64,000 nt of DNA from Leptospira andrefontaineae (GTDB taxonomy: Bacteria > Spirochaetota > Leptospiria > Leptospirales > Leptospiraceae), in the NCBI RefSeq assembly GCF_004770105.1, contig NZ_RQEY01000010.1:396373-460372 (forward strand), given 5' to 3'. Position 1 is the stretch's first letter. Every line of letters starts with the position of its first letter. The translations under genes and the position numbers were made by a program. Positions 17,799 to 27,409 of the stretch are shown piece by piece. The notes under the pieces were generated by a model that worked only from the letters and a program-made list of their open reading frames with translations, ran no database searches and was not told the origin of the DNA.

Positions 17799-20125
17799 GA
17801 ACGAAGAAGAATTGTAAACCTAGTTCCCTTCCCCTCCTCCGAAGAAACAAGTATTTCTCCTCCATGAGCGGACACAATTTTGCGAATGATAGAAAGCCCG
17901 AGTCCCGTTCCATATGGCTTCTTACTTCCGAATCCTGAATCGAAAATATATTTTTCCATGTCTTTACTGAAACCTTCACCATTGTCTTCGAAGATCAAAT
18001 AAACAACATTCTCTTCTTTTTCGATACGGATAGAAAAGATACCTTTCTCGTCGGTTGCCTCTGCAGCGTTTTTTGCCAGATTAAAGATCAATCTGCGAAT
18101 ACGAAGTGGGTCTAACCGGATACTTCCCTTTGCACTTATCTTAGAAACCAGTTTCATCTGAGTGGATTGGAAGAAGGTCCCTAAATCTTCAAAAATTTCC
18201 TTGAAGTAAGTTTTTATATCTATGTTCTGCAGATCCAAGATAATTCTATTTTTAGAAAAATCTAATATATCTAAGGTAAGATTCGTAAGCGCATCCACTT
18301 CCTTCTCTGCTTGAAAGAGAATATTACTTTTAGATTTACCTTTTTGAGAACCTATGTTTTTTAGATTTTGGCGGATCATTGCGATCGGATGACCCAAATC
18401 ATGCACGATTTCTGCGGAAAGTTCTCCAATGATGGCAAGCTTCTCTCTATCCTGTCTTGCAATATTACGAACTGAAAATGCAAGTGCATCCGCAATTCCT
18501 CTCACCCAATCCACCTGAGAATCCTCAGAGTATCCTTCGAAAGGAAGATCAAAGATCAATTTGTAAAGCTGCTCATCCTGAACGGAGATGATCAGCCTAT
18601 TATTTTGGATCATTGGTTTGGCAAGAGAAGAAGGGTCCAGACCTAAAAGATCCTGCACATCATATTTATAAACTTCTACAGTTTCCAAATTTCCTGAAGA
18701 AGAGATAGAATATCTTTTCCAAACCGAAGAATTCGGTTCTTCTAAATACACAAAAACCGTTTCTTCTTTCCCATTTTCATGAAGCATCTTTAAGACTGTA
18801 TCCGCGGCCTTATCATAGGAAGAAGATTGCATGATCTCTCTCGTAGAAAACACAAGAGATTTCATTTTGGTTCCCAATATATCGGAACGTTTGAATGCCT
18901 CTGAGAAAATTTTGGAGATCAGAATGGAATACCCAAGTATCAGTGCAACTTCTCCATATTGGATTAAGTAAATACTTTTCCAAAACCCGAGAAAGAACAT
19001 AATATCATTCAATGTGGCTAAACTGATCACTAAATAACCCGCAAATAGAATACGTCCGCCTTCTATTTTTCTTTTCAGACCGATTGAAAGCAGAACTATC
19101 CAAATGGGCATCGTGACCAAAGGCATGTACAATGCGATCGGAAGAAGTGTGAGAGTATAATATTTATTCGGAAAAAATAATACAATAAAGACCGCTACAT
19201 AATAAGGAATACAGATGTATTGACCGAACCTTTTCCAGAAATCAGTCTTACAGTATCTATACAAAAAAGCGTATAGAGTAGGCCCGGATGCGTATACGCT
19301 GATATACTCCAAACGATTTGGAAGCTCCCAAGAAATTCCCTGCAAAAATTCGTATGCTAGTCTGGAATCCCCAATCGTTAAAGAACGGATCATGATCAGA
19401 AAACAATGGAATGCGAATAATATGTGAGCGGATTCGGTCCTTCTAAAAAAATAAAAGAATATATTATAAAAAGACATCGTGGCCGCGATTAACACCAAGG
19501 CCCATTCTATATCTCTTCGTTTCTGAATATTCTCTAAAACATTTTCCCATTCTCCTAATTGAATGGAATTCCAAACTCCTCCCCATCTGTTTTGAAAATT
19601 GGAAACATGGAATACCAACTCCAGATTTTCCGAATCAGGAACCAAAGAAATTTTTAACTCGTATTTTGCTTTCGCTTCTGATTCTGATTTTCCTAAAGAA
19701 CCTACACTGGCGATCTTCTTTCCATTTGCATAAAGTATATAAGAAGTTCCTATATCAGGAATTTTGAGAGCGAATGTTTGTTTCCTTTCTCCAAGTTTTA
19801 ATTTAATTCGATAGGTTGCGTAGCCATGGCCTGCGGAATTTGGATCCTTAGAATATTTTTCCGACCAAACAGAAGGGAGAGTTACTAATTTTTTTTTGGA
19901 TTTGAATTTCGGATCGGAGAAGTCACCGGGTAAAATAAATTCTTCCCAATAAAATTCCCATTCTCCATCCAATGAAACGACCTTACCGTCTTTAAAAGAA
20001 TGTTTGCTTAAATCCAATATTCCATTCTTCGCGGAAGAATGTTCCGAACCCGATCCGATGAAACCGCATTGAAAAATAAAGGAAGAGATTAGGAGGGCAA
20101 AGAAGGTAGTTTTTCCGAATCTCAC
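17795..20125 (-). CDS. Lipidated 7TM-DISM sensor histidine kinase
   Basis: The 776-residue protein starts at GTG 20125 and has a signal sequence with a lipobox-like Cys (FIFQCG, about residue 20). An extracytoplasmic DISMED2-like beta domain (about 35-190) is followed by seven membrane spans (about 205-400), a linker domain (about 420-540) and a kinase with H-box EIVHDLGHPIAMI, N-box NLAKNAAEA, G1 FEDNGEGF and G2 GTGLGLSII. Input is probably a carbohydrate-like or envelope ligand, as for other DISMED2 sensors. The LuxR-type regulator converges on it and shares the last four bases, which suggests a two-component pair despite opposite orientation. Confidence 0.88.
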   Translation of the reverse strand: MRFGKTTFFALLISSFIFQCGFIGSGSEHSSAKNGILDLSKHSFKDGKVVSLDGEWEFYWEEFILPGDFSDPKFKSKKKLVTLPSVWSEKYSKDPNSAGHGYATYRIKLKLGERKQTFALKIPDIGTSYILYANGKKIASVGSLGKSESEAKAKYELKISLVPDSENLELVFHVSNFQNRWGGVWNSIQLGEWENVLENIQKRRDIEWALVLIAATMSFYNIFFYFFRRTESAHILFAFHCFLIMIRSLTIGDSRLAYEFLQGISWELPNRLEYISVYASGPTLYAFLYRYCKTDFWKRFGQYICIPYYVAVFIVLFFPNKYYTLTLLPIALYMPLVTMPIWIVLLSIGLKRKIEGGRILFAGYLVISLATLNDIMFFLGFWKSIYLIQYGEVALILGYSILISKIFSEAFKRSDILGTKMKSLVFSTREIMQSSSYDKAADTVLKMLHENGKEETVFVYLEEPNSSVWKRYSISSSGNLETVEVYKYDVQDLLGLDPSSLAKPMIQNNRLIISVQDEQLYKLIFDLPFEGYSEDSQVDWVRGIADALAFSVRNIARQDREKLAIIGELSAEIVHDLGHPIAMIRQNLKNIGSQKGKSKSNILFQAEKEVDALTNLTLDILDFSKNRIILDLQNIDIKTYFKEIFEDLGTFFQSTQMKLVSKISAKGSIRLDPLRIRRLIFNLAKNAAEATDEKGIFSIRIEKEENVVYLIFEDNGEGFSKDMEKYIFDSGFGSKKPYGTGLGLSIIRKIVSAHGGEILVSSEEGKGTRFTILLRS

Positions 20126-20229
20126 ACAGCAAATCTGAGTGGAATCTTGAAATCCGTAAATGCAAAACCTGTCGGTTATTCTAAAAATCCCTTGCCAGAG
20201 AATCTCGAATAAAAATCATGTCTCTTACC

Positions 20230-20303
20230 GGGCCTGTAGCTCAGTTGGTTAGAGCACGCGCTTGATAAGCGCGGGGTCATAAGTTCAAGTCTTATCAGGC
20301 CCA
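20230..20303 (+). tRNA. tRNA-Ile (GAT)
   Basis: The 74-nt sequence folds as a cloverleaf: acceptor GGGCCTG pairs with CAGGCCC, D arm GCTC/GAGC, anticodon stem CGCGC/GCGCG with loop TTGATAA (anticodon GAT), and T arm ATAAG/CTTAT around TTCAAGT. The discriminator base is A and CCA is not encoded. It is 81 bp upstream of tRNA-Ala. Confidence 0.95.
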
Positions 20304-20384
20304 GGTAAAAACGGTTTAGAAAGAGTGGAGTCGGATTTCCGGCACTTCCAAACCGGTTCCAAATTCCACTCATCCCTGATAAAA

Positions 20385-20457
<73 letters not shown>

Positions 20458-20522
20458 ATCTTCTTATTTTCCTTTCCTGAAAAAAGCTGGATATAAACTG
20501 ATTCGAAGCAAGAATTCGGATC

Positions 20523-21779
20523 ATGAAACTTTCCTTCTATAGATCCTTTCTAATCCCGGCGATTTCACTCATATTCTTCAGCATTTCCTGCGACGATATC
20601 CGACGTCTGCTAGTGGCCAATGTGGATGACATGGCAAAATACAAAGCAGAAGGAAAAGAATCTGGTTTGGTTGCTACCTTCAATCAAAACGACGAAAAAA
20701 GAAAGAAGATCAGTATCAGCCTTACCACTATCGGAAAAGGTTTCGAACAACCTGTGGACTTACTCATGATCCCTGGCCCGGATATTTTCTTAGTAGCGGA
20801 AAAGACCGGAGCACTTAAATGGTTGGACCCGAAAGACGGAAGTTCAGGTATATTATTAAAACTTGATGGAATTTCGACAGACTCCGAACAAGGACTACTT
20901 GGAGTAGTTCTACATCCTGAATTCCCGGAAAAACCACTTCTTTATTTAAACTATGTTGCTAAGAAAAATGGAGAAACGAGCAGAGTTTCAGAATGGACCA
21001 TAGACCTTCCTAAAGATCCTAAAAAAGCAAAACTTTCCAAAGAGAGGATCTTAATGGAGGTTAAACAACCCTACGGAAATCATAACGCAGGACAATTGGC
21101 ATTCGGAAAAGACGGTTTGTTATACATCGCTTGGGGAGACGGGGGATGGATGGGAGATCCGAAAGGTAACGGACAAAATCCCTCTACATTCTTAGGTTCT
21201 GTTCTAAGAGTTGACGTGAACTCTAAGGATCCAGGCAAAGAATATTCTGTGCCAAAAGATAATCCTTTCTTAAAAGATCCTTCTTTTAAACCGGAAACAT
21301 TCGCTTACGGTTTCAGAAACCCTTGGAGATATTCTTTTGATCCATCCGGAAGATTGATCATTGCGGATGTTGGCCAAGATCTATTCGAAGAAATTGATAT
21401 AGTAGAAGCTGGAAAAAATTACGGTTGGAACAAAATGGAAGCTACTCATTGTTTCGAACCTAAAACAGACTGCGATAAAAAAGGATTAACGGATCCAGTT
21501 TACGAATACGGAAGAGAAGATGGAAGCTCCATTACAGGTGGTTACGTAGTCACTAACGATCGTATTTCTGATCTTCATGGTAAATATGTATTCGGGGATT
21601 TCGTATCCGGTAGGCTCTGGGCAATCGATCTTCCGAAAGACGGAAGTCCGGTAAAAGAAGCCTACTCTCTAGGAAAATGGCCCGTATTAATTTCCAGTTT
21701 TGGAAAAGATGCAAGAGGGTCTGTTTATATCGCAGACTTTGGAGCAGGACAGATACTTAGGATTGATCCGGGAAAATAA
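20523..21779 (+). CDS. PQQ-dependent sugar dehydrogenase-like lipoprotein
   Basis: The 418-residue protein has a signal sequence and lipobox (FFSISC, Cys near 23), then a six-bladed propeller of the soluble glucose/aldose dehydrogenase (YliI/Asd-like) family. Visible motifs are [34 protein letters not shown] (catalytic His with PQQ contacts), [27 protein letters not shown] and [12 protein letters not shown]. It should oxidise sugars in the periplasm with PQQ and feed electrons to the respiratory chain. PQQ synthesis genes are not in the window. The stop overlaps the start of the PaiB-like gene by one base (TAATG), so the two are coupled. Confidence 0.87.
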   Translation: MKLSFYRSFLIPAISLIFFSISCDDIRRLLVANVDDMAKYKAEGKESGLVATFNQNDEKRKKISISLTTIGKGFEQPVDLLMIPGPDIFLVAEKTGALKWLDPKDGSSGILLKLDGISTDSEQGLLGVVLHPEFPEKPLLYLNYVAKKNGETSRVSEWTIDLPKDPKKAKLSKERILMEVKQPYGNHNAGQLAFGKDGLLYIAWGDGGWMGDPKGNGQNPSTFLGSVLRVDVNSKDPGKEYSVPKDNPFLKDPSFKPETFAYGFRNPWRYSFDPSGRLIIADVGQDLFEEIDIVEAGKNYGWNKMEATHCFEPKTDCDKKGLTDPVYEYGREDGSSITGGYVVTNDRISDLHGKYVFGDFVSGRLWAIDLPKDGSPVKEAYSLGKWPVLISSFGKDARGSVYIADFGAGQILRIDPGK

Positions 21780-22390
21780 TGTATACTCCGGAACATTTTA
21801 AATTAGAAAATATTGATATAATCCATGAGATCATCGGCAAATACCCATTTGCCGTTTTGATCTCTACAAGCGGGGAAGGCCCTGAGGCAACTCATCTCCC
21901 TATCCTTCTTTCGAAAGACAAATCCAGTTTAGTCGGCCATATGGCTTCCGGAAATCCTCTTTTACAAGAGACCTCTCAAGTCTTATGCGTATTCCATGGA
22001 CCTCATGCATATATTTCTCCGAGCTGGTACGAATCGGAACAAACTGTTCCGACTTGGAATTATCTCTCAGTACATGCCAAGGGTACATTACGTCTTTTAG
22101 ATAAGGATAAAACCGAAAAAGTATTACAAGATTCCATTCAATATTTCGAATCAGGAAATTCAGGCTATAACTATCAATCTCCTAAACCGGAGATTAGAAA
22201 TTCTCTTTTAGGTAAAATAAAAGGATTTGAGATCTATAATCTAAGCTATGAAGCAAAATTAAAACTCAGCCAAAATCATTCCTTGGAAAGAAGAAAAAGA
22301 GTGATAGATACTTTGGAACTTTCTGAACTAGACCAAGATATCGAATTGGCAGAATGGATGAGAAGGATAAACAATATCCAAAAATTTTAG
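21779..22390 (+). CDS. FMN-binding PaiB-family protein
   Basis: The 203-residue protein matches PaiB-type FMN-binding split-barrel proteins: MYTPEHFK at the start, PFAVLIST, EATHLPILLS, HMASGNPL, FHGPHAYISPSWYES and TWNYLSVHAKG. Although often named negative transcriptional regulators, these have no helix-turn-helix and probably act as small flavin-dependent redox proteins. Translation begins at the ATG overlapping the stop of the sugar dehydrogenase gene, so expression is coupled. Its substrate is unknown, and the overlap with the PQQ enzyme does not by itself show a joint pathway. Confidence 0.88.
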   Translation: MYTPEHFKLENIDIIHEIIGKYPFAVLISTSGEGPEATHLPILLSKDKSSLVGHMASGNPLLQETSQVLCVFHGPHAYISPSWYESEQTVPTWNYLSVHAKGTLRLLDKDKTEKVLQDSIQYFESGNSGYNYQSPKPEIRNSLLGKIKGFEIYNLSYEAKLKLSQNHSLERRKRVIDTLELSELDQDIELAEWMRRINNIQKF

Positions 22391-24027
22391 TATCTGGAAG
22401 TGGAAAATTTCCACAGATCTATCTTACCTTGATTCTCTTTTATAAACTCCAGACTTTTTTCGGGATTTTCAAAGGTATAGATAGGGACCTTATCACAATA
22501 AGAGATCGAAATTGGTTCACCCAATTTTTTTCTTACGATCTTTTCATCCACACCATCTATGATCGCGAAAGTATAAGGTGGGTTTTCTCTTTCGAACCAG
22601 TTTAAATTATTCTGCCAATAGAATAACATTAGATCATATAGATAATCATCAGGTTCCAAAACTTTTTTGGAGAAGATCCTCATTGGCCTTACATACCAAA
22701 AACTGGCAACTCCCCTCTTCCAATGATGTTTGTCCGCAAGTTCGTCAAGACAGGCCAGCTTTGTTGGATAATGAGCCAGTCCAAGCCCCTTAGAATAAGA
22801 AGAATAAATCCCGAAAAGGATTCCTAAAAAACATAAACAACCAAATGTAAACTTCGCTATTGGAATATATGAAATCCTTAAAATACAAACTGCACTAATT
22901 CCTAAAAATCCAAGTAGGATCTCTCCGAAATATCGATCTATCCCTTGGATACCCGACTTTCCTGTTAGCCCAAAAATAAATCCATATAGCAAAAAAACAA
23001 AAGGAACTATAATTCCTAAAATTAAGAAAAGATGGATCGGCTTATTTAAATTTGCTCCTTCTTTCTTTTTTGGTAAAAACTTTAAAATACCAAATAAGAA
23101 AATGATCAGAACAAGATAGATCCAATTTTCCTTACATAAATAGTAGAAAGAATGAAAGAAGTTCTCCCATTTCCAACCAGCAATTGCCTCTCCTAATTTT
23201 TTAGGTGCTGCAGTTCCAGGAAATAAGACGAAACTGTTCTTGCGTAAAATTTGGAAAACGATCCTGGAAACTACAATTCCCAAAAATACGGGAAAGTACG
23301 TGTATACGATTTTTTGGAGTCTATGAACGGATCTTTCTTTAAATAACCAATCGAATAGATGTAAACTTAAGGCAGGAATCAGAAAGTATGGAATAAAAAG
23401 AAGATCACTTAAAGAGAATAAGAATACTGATCCGGCAACCAAAACAAAACTTTTTTTGGAGTTATATTCTTCCCAATGGAAAAAAAATCCCCAGGCCCAA
23501 CATAAGACTACTAAATTCCCTCCATGGAATCCAGGTAAAAATACGAATAGATCTTGTTTAAATAAAATTAATATAATCCCTATCAAAAAACCGAACGATA
23601 AAACAAGACTGGATATTTCATAAGAAATTTTTTCTTTCGTGAACTTCTGTAAAAGAAATAAGATCCCGAACAAAAGAAAGATCCATTGAAATGCAGAGTA
23701 AGATAAATGGGTCAGTTCCCAGCCACCATTCTCAAGTGATAAAAAAATGGTTCTAAGTGCAAAATACTGAACCAAATCAGGGAAAAAATACAAGGCGGGG
23801 GTCCAGCCAAAACCCTTCAAAGATATTAAAAAGTTTGCTCCGGGTTTTAGAAAAAGTTCCTGGTAAATTACTGAAAAGAAAAGAGAATCAGAGTTATAAA
23901 AGAAGTCAGCGAGTCTTGGATCGACTGCCACTCTCCCTAAGGAGACGCAGAACCCTAAAAGGCCGAGTGCAGCCGTGATAAAAAAGAAAACTCGATTTTT
24001 TGTATTGAGTCCTTGCAAAAAATCCAT
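22387..24027 (-). CDS. Large multispan membrane protein of unknown function
   Basis: The 546-residue protein has about eleven to twelve hydrophobic segments over residues 12-420 and a soluble C-terminal part (about 425-546) containing LDELADKHHWKRGVASFWYVRP and YTFAIIDGVDEKIVRK. The topology, with an early acidic loop (VDPRLADFFYNSDSLFF), resembles GT-C glycosyltransferases that use lipid-linked sugars, but I cannot confirm the family. It converges on the PaiB-like gene, the two ends overlapping by 4 bp. No clear ribosome binding site precedes the ATG at 24027. Confidence 0.65.
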   Translation of the reverse strand: MDFLQGLNTKNRVFFFITAALGLLGFCVSLGRVAVDPRLADFFYNSDSLFFSVIYQELFLKPGANFLISLKGFGWTPALYFFPDLVQYFALRTIFLSLENGGWELTHLSYSAFQWIFLLFGILFLLQKFTKEKISYEISSLVLSFGFLIGIILILFKQDLFVFLPGFHGGNLVVLCWAWGFFFHWEEYNSKKSFVLVAGSVFLFSLSDLLFIPYFLIPALSLHLFDWLFKERSVHRLQKIVYTYFPVFLGIVVSRIVFQILRKNSFVLFPGTAAPKKLGEAIAGWKWENFFHSFYYLCKENWIYLVLIIFLFGILKFLPKKKEGANLNKPIHLFLILGIIVPFVFLLYGFIFGLTGKSGIQGIDRYFGEILLGFLGISAVCILRISYIPIAKFTFGCLCFLGILFGIYSSYSKGLGLAHYPTKLACLDELADKHHWKRGVASFWYVRPMRIFSKKVLEPDDYLYDLMLFYWQNNLNWFERENPPYTFAIIDGVDEKIVRKKLGEPISISYCDKVPIYTFENPEKSLEFIKENQGKIDLWKFSTSRY

Positions 24028-24088
24028 CCAGCAGGAGTTTTCTTTTTAGATCAGAGCAGGCAAGCCGATTTCCAAATCTGTGAGAGTT

Positions 24089-26359
24089 ATGAAAGGCCTA
24101 TTATCTTTTGTCCCTAAATATTTTGATTGGTTGAACAATAATGCTCCACAAGGAGAGGCCGAAAAATATCCGGAAACAAATTCAGAATTCGAAAGTTCTA
24201 TTCCCGGTATCTACATCTCCGGCGACCTAACAGGTATCCCTCTTCTAAAATACTCGGTGCAGAGTGGTGTTTCTGCGATCCGTAATATCCTACAAAAACC
24301 TAAAAAGAAAACAAAAGGTAATTTGGACGTTTTGATCATAGGTGCAGGACCTTCTGGAGTTGCCGCAGGAATTGAAGCAAAGAAGAACGGCTTGGACTTT
24401 CTTATCTTAGAGGCAAACCAACCTTTTCATATGATCACAAGTTATCCTAAGGGCAAACCGATCTTTGCAGAACCTTCCGAACTAGAAGTTGATTCTCCCA
24501 TCCAGATCAAAGATACGACCAAGGAAGATCTTCTGGAATCCTTGGAATCTACATTAAAAAAACATAAACTTCCTATCTTAAATGGGGAGAGGGTAGAAAC
24601 AATTCTTCCTTCCAAAGGATCCGATTCCGGGTTTAGTATCCAGACGGAATCTGGAAAAAAATTCCATTCTTCATATGTTCTACTCGCGATCGGAAAATCT
24701 GGGGACAGTAGACGTCTGGGAATTCCAGGAGAAGATCATGAAAACATTTTTCATAGACTGATAGACCCGCAGGACTTCCGAGGACAAAAAACTTTGGTGG
24801 TAGGAGGAGGAGACAGCGCGATCGAAGCAGCATTATCCTTAGTAGATGTTTCTTCTTCCGTTACCTTATCTTATAGAGAATCCGAAATTTCCAGACCAAA
24901 AGAAGAGAATAAACTTAAATTCCAAAAAGCAGTCCAAGAAAATAAGATCCAGTTTTTACCAAATTCAACTGTGGAAAAATTCGAATCCAAACAAGTTCTA
25001 CTCAAACAAAGATCTAAAACAAGAAAAGAAAAAATAGATTCCTCCCTAGTGTTGATCGGTTCAGAAGCCCCACTCCCCTTTTTGAAAAAATTAGGGATAA
25101 AGATAAGAAACTCATTCAATTCTAAAGAAATACTTGGATTTGTTTCCTTATTTTCTTTTGCATTATTTTTATATTTCGGTAAGGCATCTTTTTACGCTTC
25201 TAATTGGTATTCTTGGGTGGCATTAGTTTCCGGAATCGTATTTGCAACTTCTTCCGTTCGATTTCTATTCTCCAAAGAGACATTCTCATCCTGGAGATGG
25301 AGAACATTCAAAAATCTTTATTTGATTTCTGCTGCATTATATTTCTCAGGAGTATACCTAAGCGCTAAATATATAGGATTCTATTTATTCGGGAAATATC
25401 CGAGCTTTCATTATACGGTTCTATATTCTACGACCATTTTATTTTTCGGGATCAGAAGGATCTGGGTCAGACCTACGCAGTATATAAAATTACAAACTAT
25501 AACTTTAATCCTAATTCAGATATTTCCTCTCTTCTTATTGCCTGAGATCATTCTTCCTTTCTTGGGAGACAAGGGACTATTAGGTCCTTCTAATGGATTC
25601 TTGCTTACTCAGGTTTTTCCGGATGGGGCATATTGGAAAGCATACGGATTCATCCTTGCTTGGCCTTTAAATATGGGAGTTCTGTATGACGGAGGGATCA
25701 CCACCTTCTGGTTAATTTATGGATTTCTAATGAGTTTCGGACTAATTCCATACCTTGTTTATAAATATGGAAAAGGTGCTTATTGTGGATGGATCTGTTC
25801 CTGTGGCGGTTTGGCGGAAACCCTAGGTGATGAATATAGAAACAGAATGCCTCATGGAAAATTTGCATACAAGCTTGAACATTCAGGCCAATGGATATTA
25901 CTCATTGCAGCAATTCTCACCATTGCAAAACTGATCGGAAGTTCGGGGCAATTTTTCTGGCCCTTGGAATTTGGCGCAGACTCAGTCAAAGTATATTATG
26001 ATTTAATTGTGGACCTGGGCCTTGGAGGAGTTGTAGGGGTCGGAGCCTATTTTATGTTCTCCGGTAGAATATGGTGCAGAATGTTCTGCCCACTTTCTGC
26101 ACTCATGCATATCTACGCCAAGTTCAGCAAGTTCAGGATCTTCTCCGAGAAAAAAAGATGTATCTCTTGTAATATTTGCACTTCCGTTTGCCACCAAGGA
26201 ATTGACGTGATGAATTATGCAAACAAGGGAAGGCCAATGGACAGCGTACAATGTGTCAGATGTTCTGCTTGCGTGGTGAATTGTCCCACTCAAGTTCTTT
26301 CTTTCGGAAATTTAGAAAAGAATGGACAGGTATTAGATAGATTAAAAGCAGTTTTATAA
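24089..26359 (+). CDS. Fusion of flavin/NAD(P) oxidoreductase with NapH-like 4Fe-4S membrane protein
   Basis: The about 756-residue protein joins two normally separate modules. Residues 80-350 form a thioredoxin-reductase-like flavoprotein with FAD motif LIIGAGPSGVAAG and NAD(P) motif LVVGGGDSAIEAA. Residues 350-640 hold about seven membrane spans of the NosR/NapH type, with CGWICSCGG and CRMFCPLSA. The C-terminus carries two ferredoxin motifs (CISCNICTSVC and CVRCSACVVNC) for two 4Fe-4S clusters. The layout predicts electron transfer between NAD(P)H and a membrane or periplasmic partner. The redox-active CxxC of thioredoxin reductase is absent. I use ATG 24089; GTG 24080 would add three residues. 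It is divergent from the multispan gene. Confidence 0.82.
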   Translation: MKGLLSFVPKYFDWLNNNAPQGEAEKYPETNSEFESSIPGIYISGDLTGIPLLKYSVQSGVSAIRNILQKPKKKTKGNLDVLIIGAGPSGVAAGIEAKKNGLDFLILEANQPFHMITSYPKGKPIFAEPSELEVDSPIQIKDTTKEDLLESLESTLKKHKLPILNGERVETILPSKGSDSGFSIQTESGKKFHSSYVLLAIGKSGDSRRLGIPGEDHENIFHRLIDPQDFRGQKTLVVGGGDSAIEAALSLVDVSSSVTLSYRESEISRPKEENKLKFQKAVQENKIQFLPNSTVEKFESKQVLLKQRSKTRKEKIDSSLVLIGSEAPLPFLKKLGIKIRNSFNSKEILGFVSLFSFALFLYFGKASFYASNWYSWVALVSGIVFATSSVRFLFSKETFSSWRWRTFKNLYLISAALYFSGVYLSAKYIGFYLFGKYPSFHYTVLYSTTILFFGIRRIWVRPTQYIKLQTITLILIQIFPLFLLPEIILPFLGDKGLLGPSNGFLLTQVFPDGAYWKAYGFILAWPLNMGVLYDGGITTFWLIYGFLMSFGLIPYLVYKYGKGAYCGWICSCGGLAETLGDEYRNRMPHGKFAYKLEHSGQWILLIAAILTIAKLIGSSGQFFWPLEFGADSVKVYYDLIVDLGLGGVVGVGAYFMFSGRIWCRMFCPLSALMHIYAKFSKFRIFSEKKRCISCNICTSVCHQGIDVMNYANKGRPMDSVQCVRCSACVVNCPTQVLSFGNLEKNGQVLDRLKAVL

Positions 26360-26414
26360 AAGTATCAGATTTTCTTCTTGTCAATTTATTGTACTAGGAG
26401 ACAATCCCCTGCCT

Positions 26415-26912
26415 ATGAGTTCGTTTCTTACGCATGTCCAAGATAGATTAAAAGTTTGCGGTCCATTATCTTATAAGAATATGTTCGGAGGTTTCGGGGT
26501 CTATTCCGGATCTCAAATTTTTGCAATGGTCATCAAAGACCGTTTGTATTTCAGAGTGGGACAATCCAACCAAGCAGAGTATGAATCTTCAGGAATGGCA
26601 CCGTTTACCTATGCAGGTAAAGACGGAAAACTTGTCAGAGTCTCCTACTGGGAAGTTCCGGAAGAAGTGTTAGAAGATGATGAAGACCTTGTATTTTGGT
26701 TCAGAAAATCTTTGGCAGAAGCAAACAAAGCTTCTTCTTTAAAAAAGAAAACAGTTCCAAAGAAGAAGACCACAAAATTAAAAATCTCTTCTTCCAAGAA
26801 GGCAGTGGCAAAGAAAAAAGCGGCCCGCAAAAAATCTGTCAAACGTGTATCTAAAAAAGCCGCACCCAAACGTAAGGTTGCTGCGAAAAAGAAAAGAGCC
26901 GGCTCGCGTTAG
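26415..26912 (+). CDS. TfoX N-terminal domain protein with histone H1-like Lys/Ala tail
   Basis: Residues 1-105 match the TfoX/Sxy N-terminal domain (MFGGFGVYSGSQIFAMV, LYFRVG, YWEVPEEVLED), while residues 108-165 are almost entirely Lys, Ala, Arg, Ser and Val (KKTVPKKKT, AVAKKKAARKK, KAAPKRKVAAKKKR). Such tails bind DNA non-specifically, as in histone H1-like bacterial proteins. TfoX_N is linked to competence regulation in proteobacteria, but its mechanism elsewhere is unknown. The usual TfoX C-terminal domain is missing. No neighbours suggest a pathway. The fusion is seen directly; the DNA-binding role is inference. Confidence 0.8.
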   Translation: MSSFLTHVQDRLKVCGPLSYKNMFGGFGVYSGSQIFAMVIKDRLYFRVGQSNQAEYESSGMAPFTYAGKDGKLVRVSYWEVPEEVLEDDEDLVFWFRKSLAEANKASSLKKKTVPKKKTTKLKISSSKKAVAKKKAARKKSVKRVSKKAAPKRKVAAKKKRAGSR

Positions 26913-27007
26913 AACTCCTACAAACTGAGAAATATCAACTCTCTTAGCCTTGGTCGGCCGGTAGTTTTTTCAATTTACTTTATTGAGCCGACTGTTACTC
27001 TGGAAGA

Positions 27008-27367
27008 ATGAAATCGAGATCCTTGAAAGTTCTGGTGGCTTGTGCCTTACTTTCTATTCTCGTACCTGCATTTAATTGTGGTCCTTTTTGCGAAATCGAA
27101 GCGGGTGCTTCCGAATCTTCTCCCTGCCATCAGGATCAAAATAGGGACAGCGGACCTGTATGTGATTGGGATCTTGTTTCTATTAAAAAGGAAATAGAGG
27201 ATTCCCGTTCCATTCTATCCTTTCCTGTCCAAGTTTTTGAACATTATAGAATTGGTTTGGAGAATCTAGTTCGTATTTCCTCTTTCTCCCCTTTCCAAAT
27301 CGAATTCCAAAAACTTTCCAACTCGGAAACACTCACCCATCTCTCATTTATCAGAATTTTGATTTAG
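27008..27367 (+). CDS. Small Cys-containing exported protein upstream of metal RND pump
   Basis: The 119-residue protein has an N-terminal signal sequence (about 1-23) ending in PAFNCGPFC, which could be a loose lipobox with Cys24. A short acidic and Cys/His-containing segment follows (CEIEAGASESSPCHQDQ, VCDWD). The remainder is low-complexity beta/helical sequence with no known domain. It lies directly upstream of the TolC and CusA/CzcA-type genes on the same strand, so it may be a periplasmic metal-binding accessory. It may be cut off from them by the hairpin at 27371-27402. It is not recognised as a family. Confidence 0.55.
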   Translation: MKSRSLKVLVACALLSILVPAFNCGPFCEIEAGASESSPCHQDQNRDSGPVCDWDLVSIKKEIEDSRSILSFPVQVFEHYRIGLENLVRISSFSPFQIEFQKLSNSETLTHLSFIRILI

Positions 27368-27370
27368 ATC

Positions 27371-27402
27371 TCACATTATAATTTTCTGTTTTTATAATGT
27401 GA
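27371..27402 (+). promoter_or_regulatory. Perfect 11-bp inverted repeat at TolC start (operator or RBS hairpin)
   Basis: TCACATTATAA (27371-27381) and TTATAATGTGA (27392-27402) are perfect complements around a 10-nt loop. The right arm runs into the GAGG ribosome binding site of the TolC gene (GTG at 27410), so as RNA it could mask translation, and as DNA it could be an operator. No T tract follows it, so a terminator is less likely. Confidence 0.55.
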
Positions 27403-27409
27403 GGTTATT

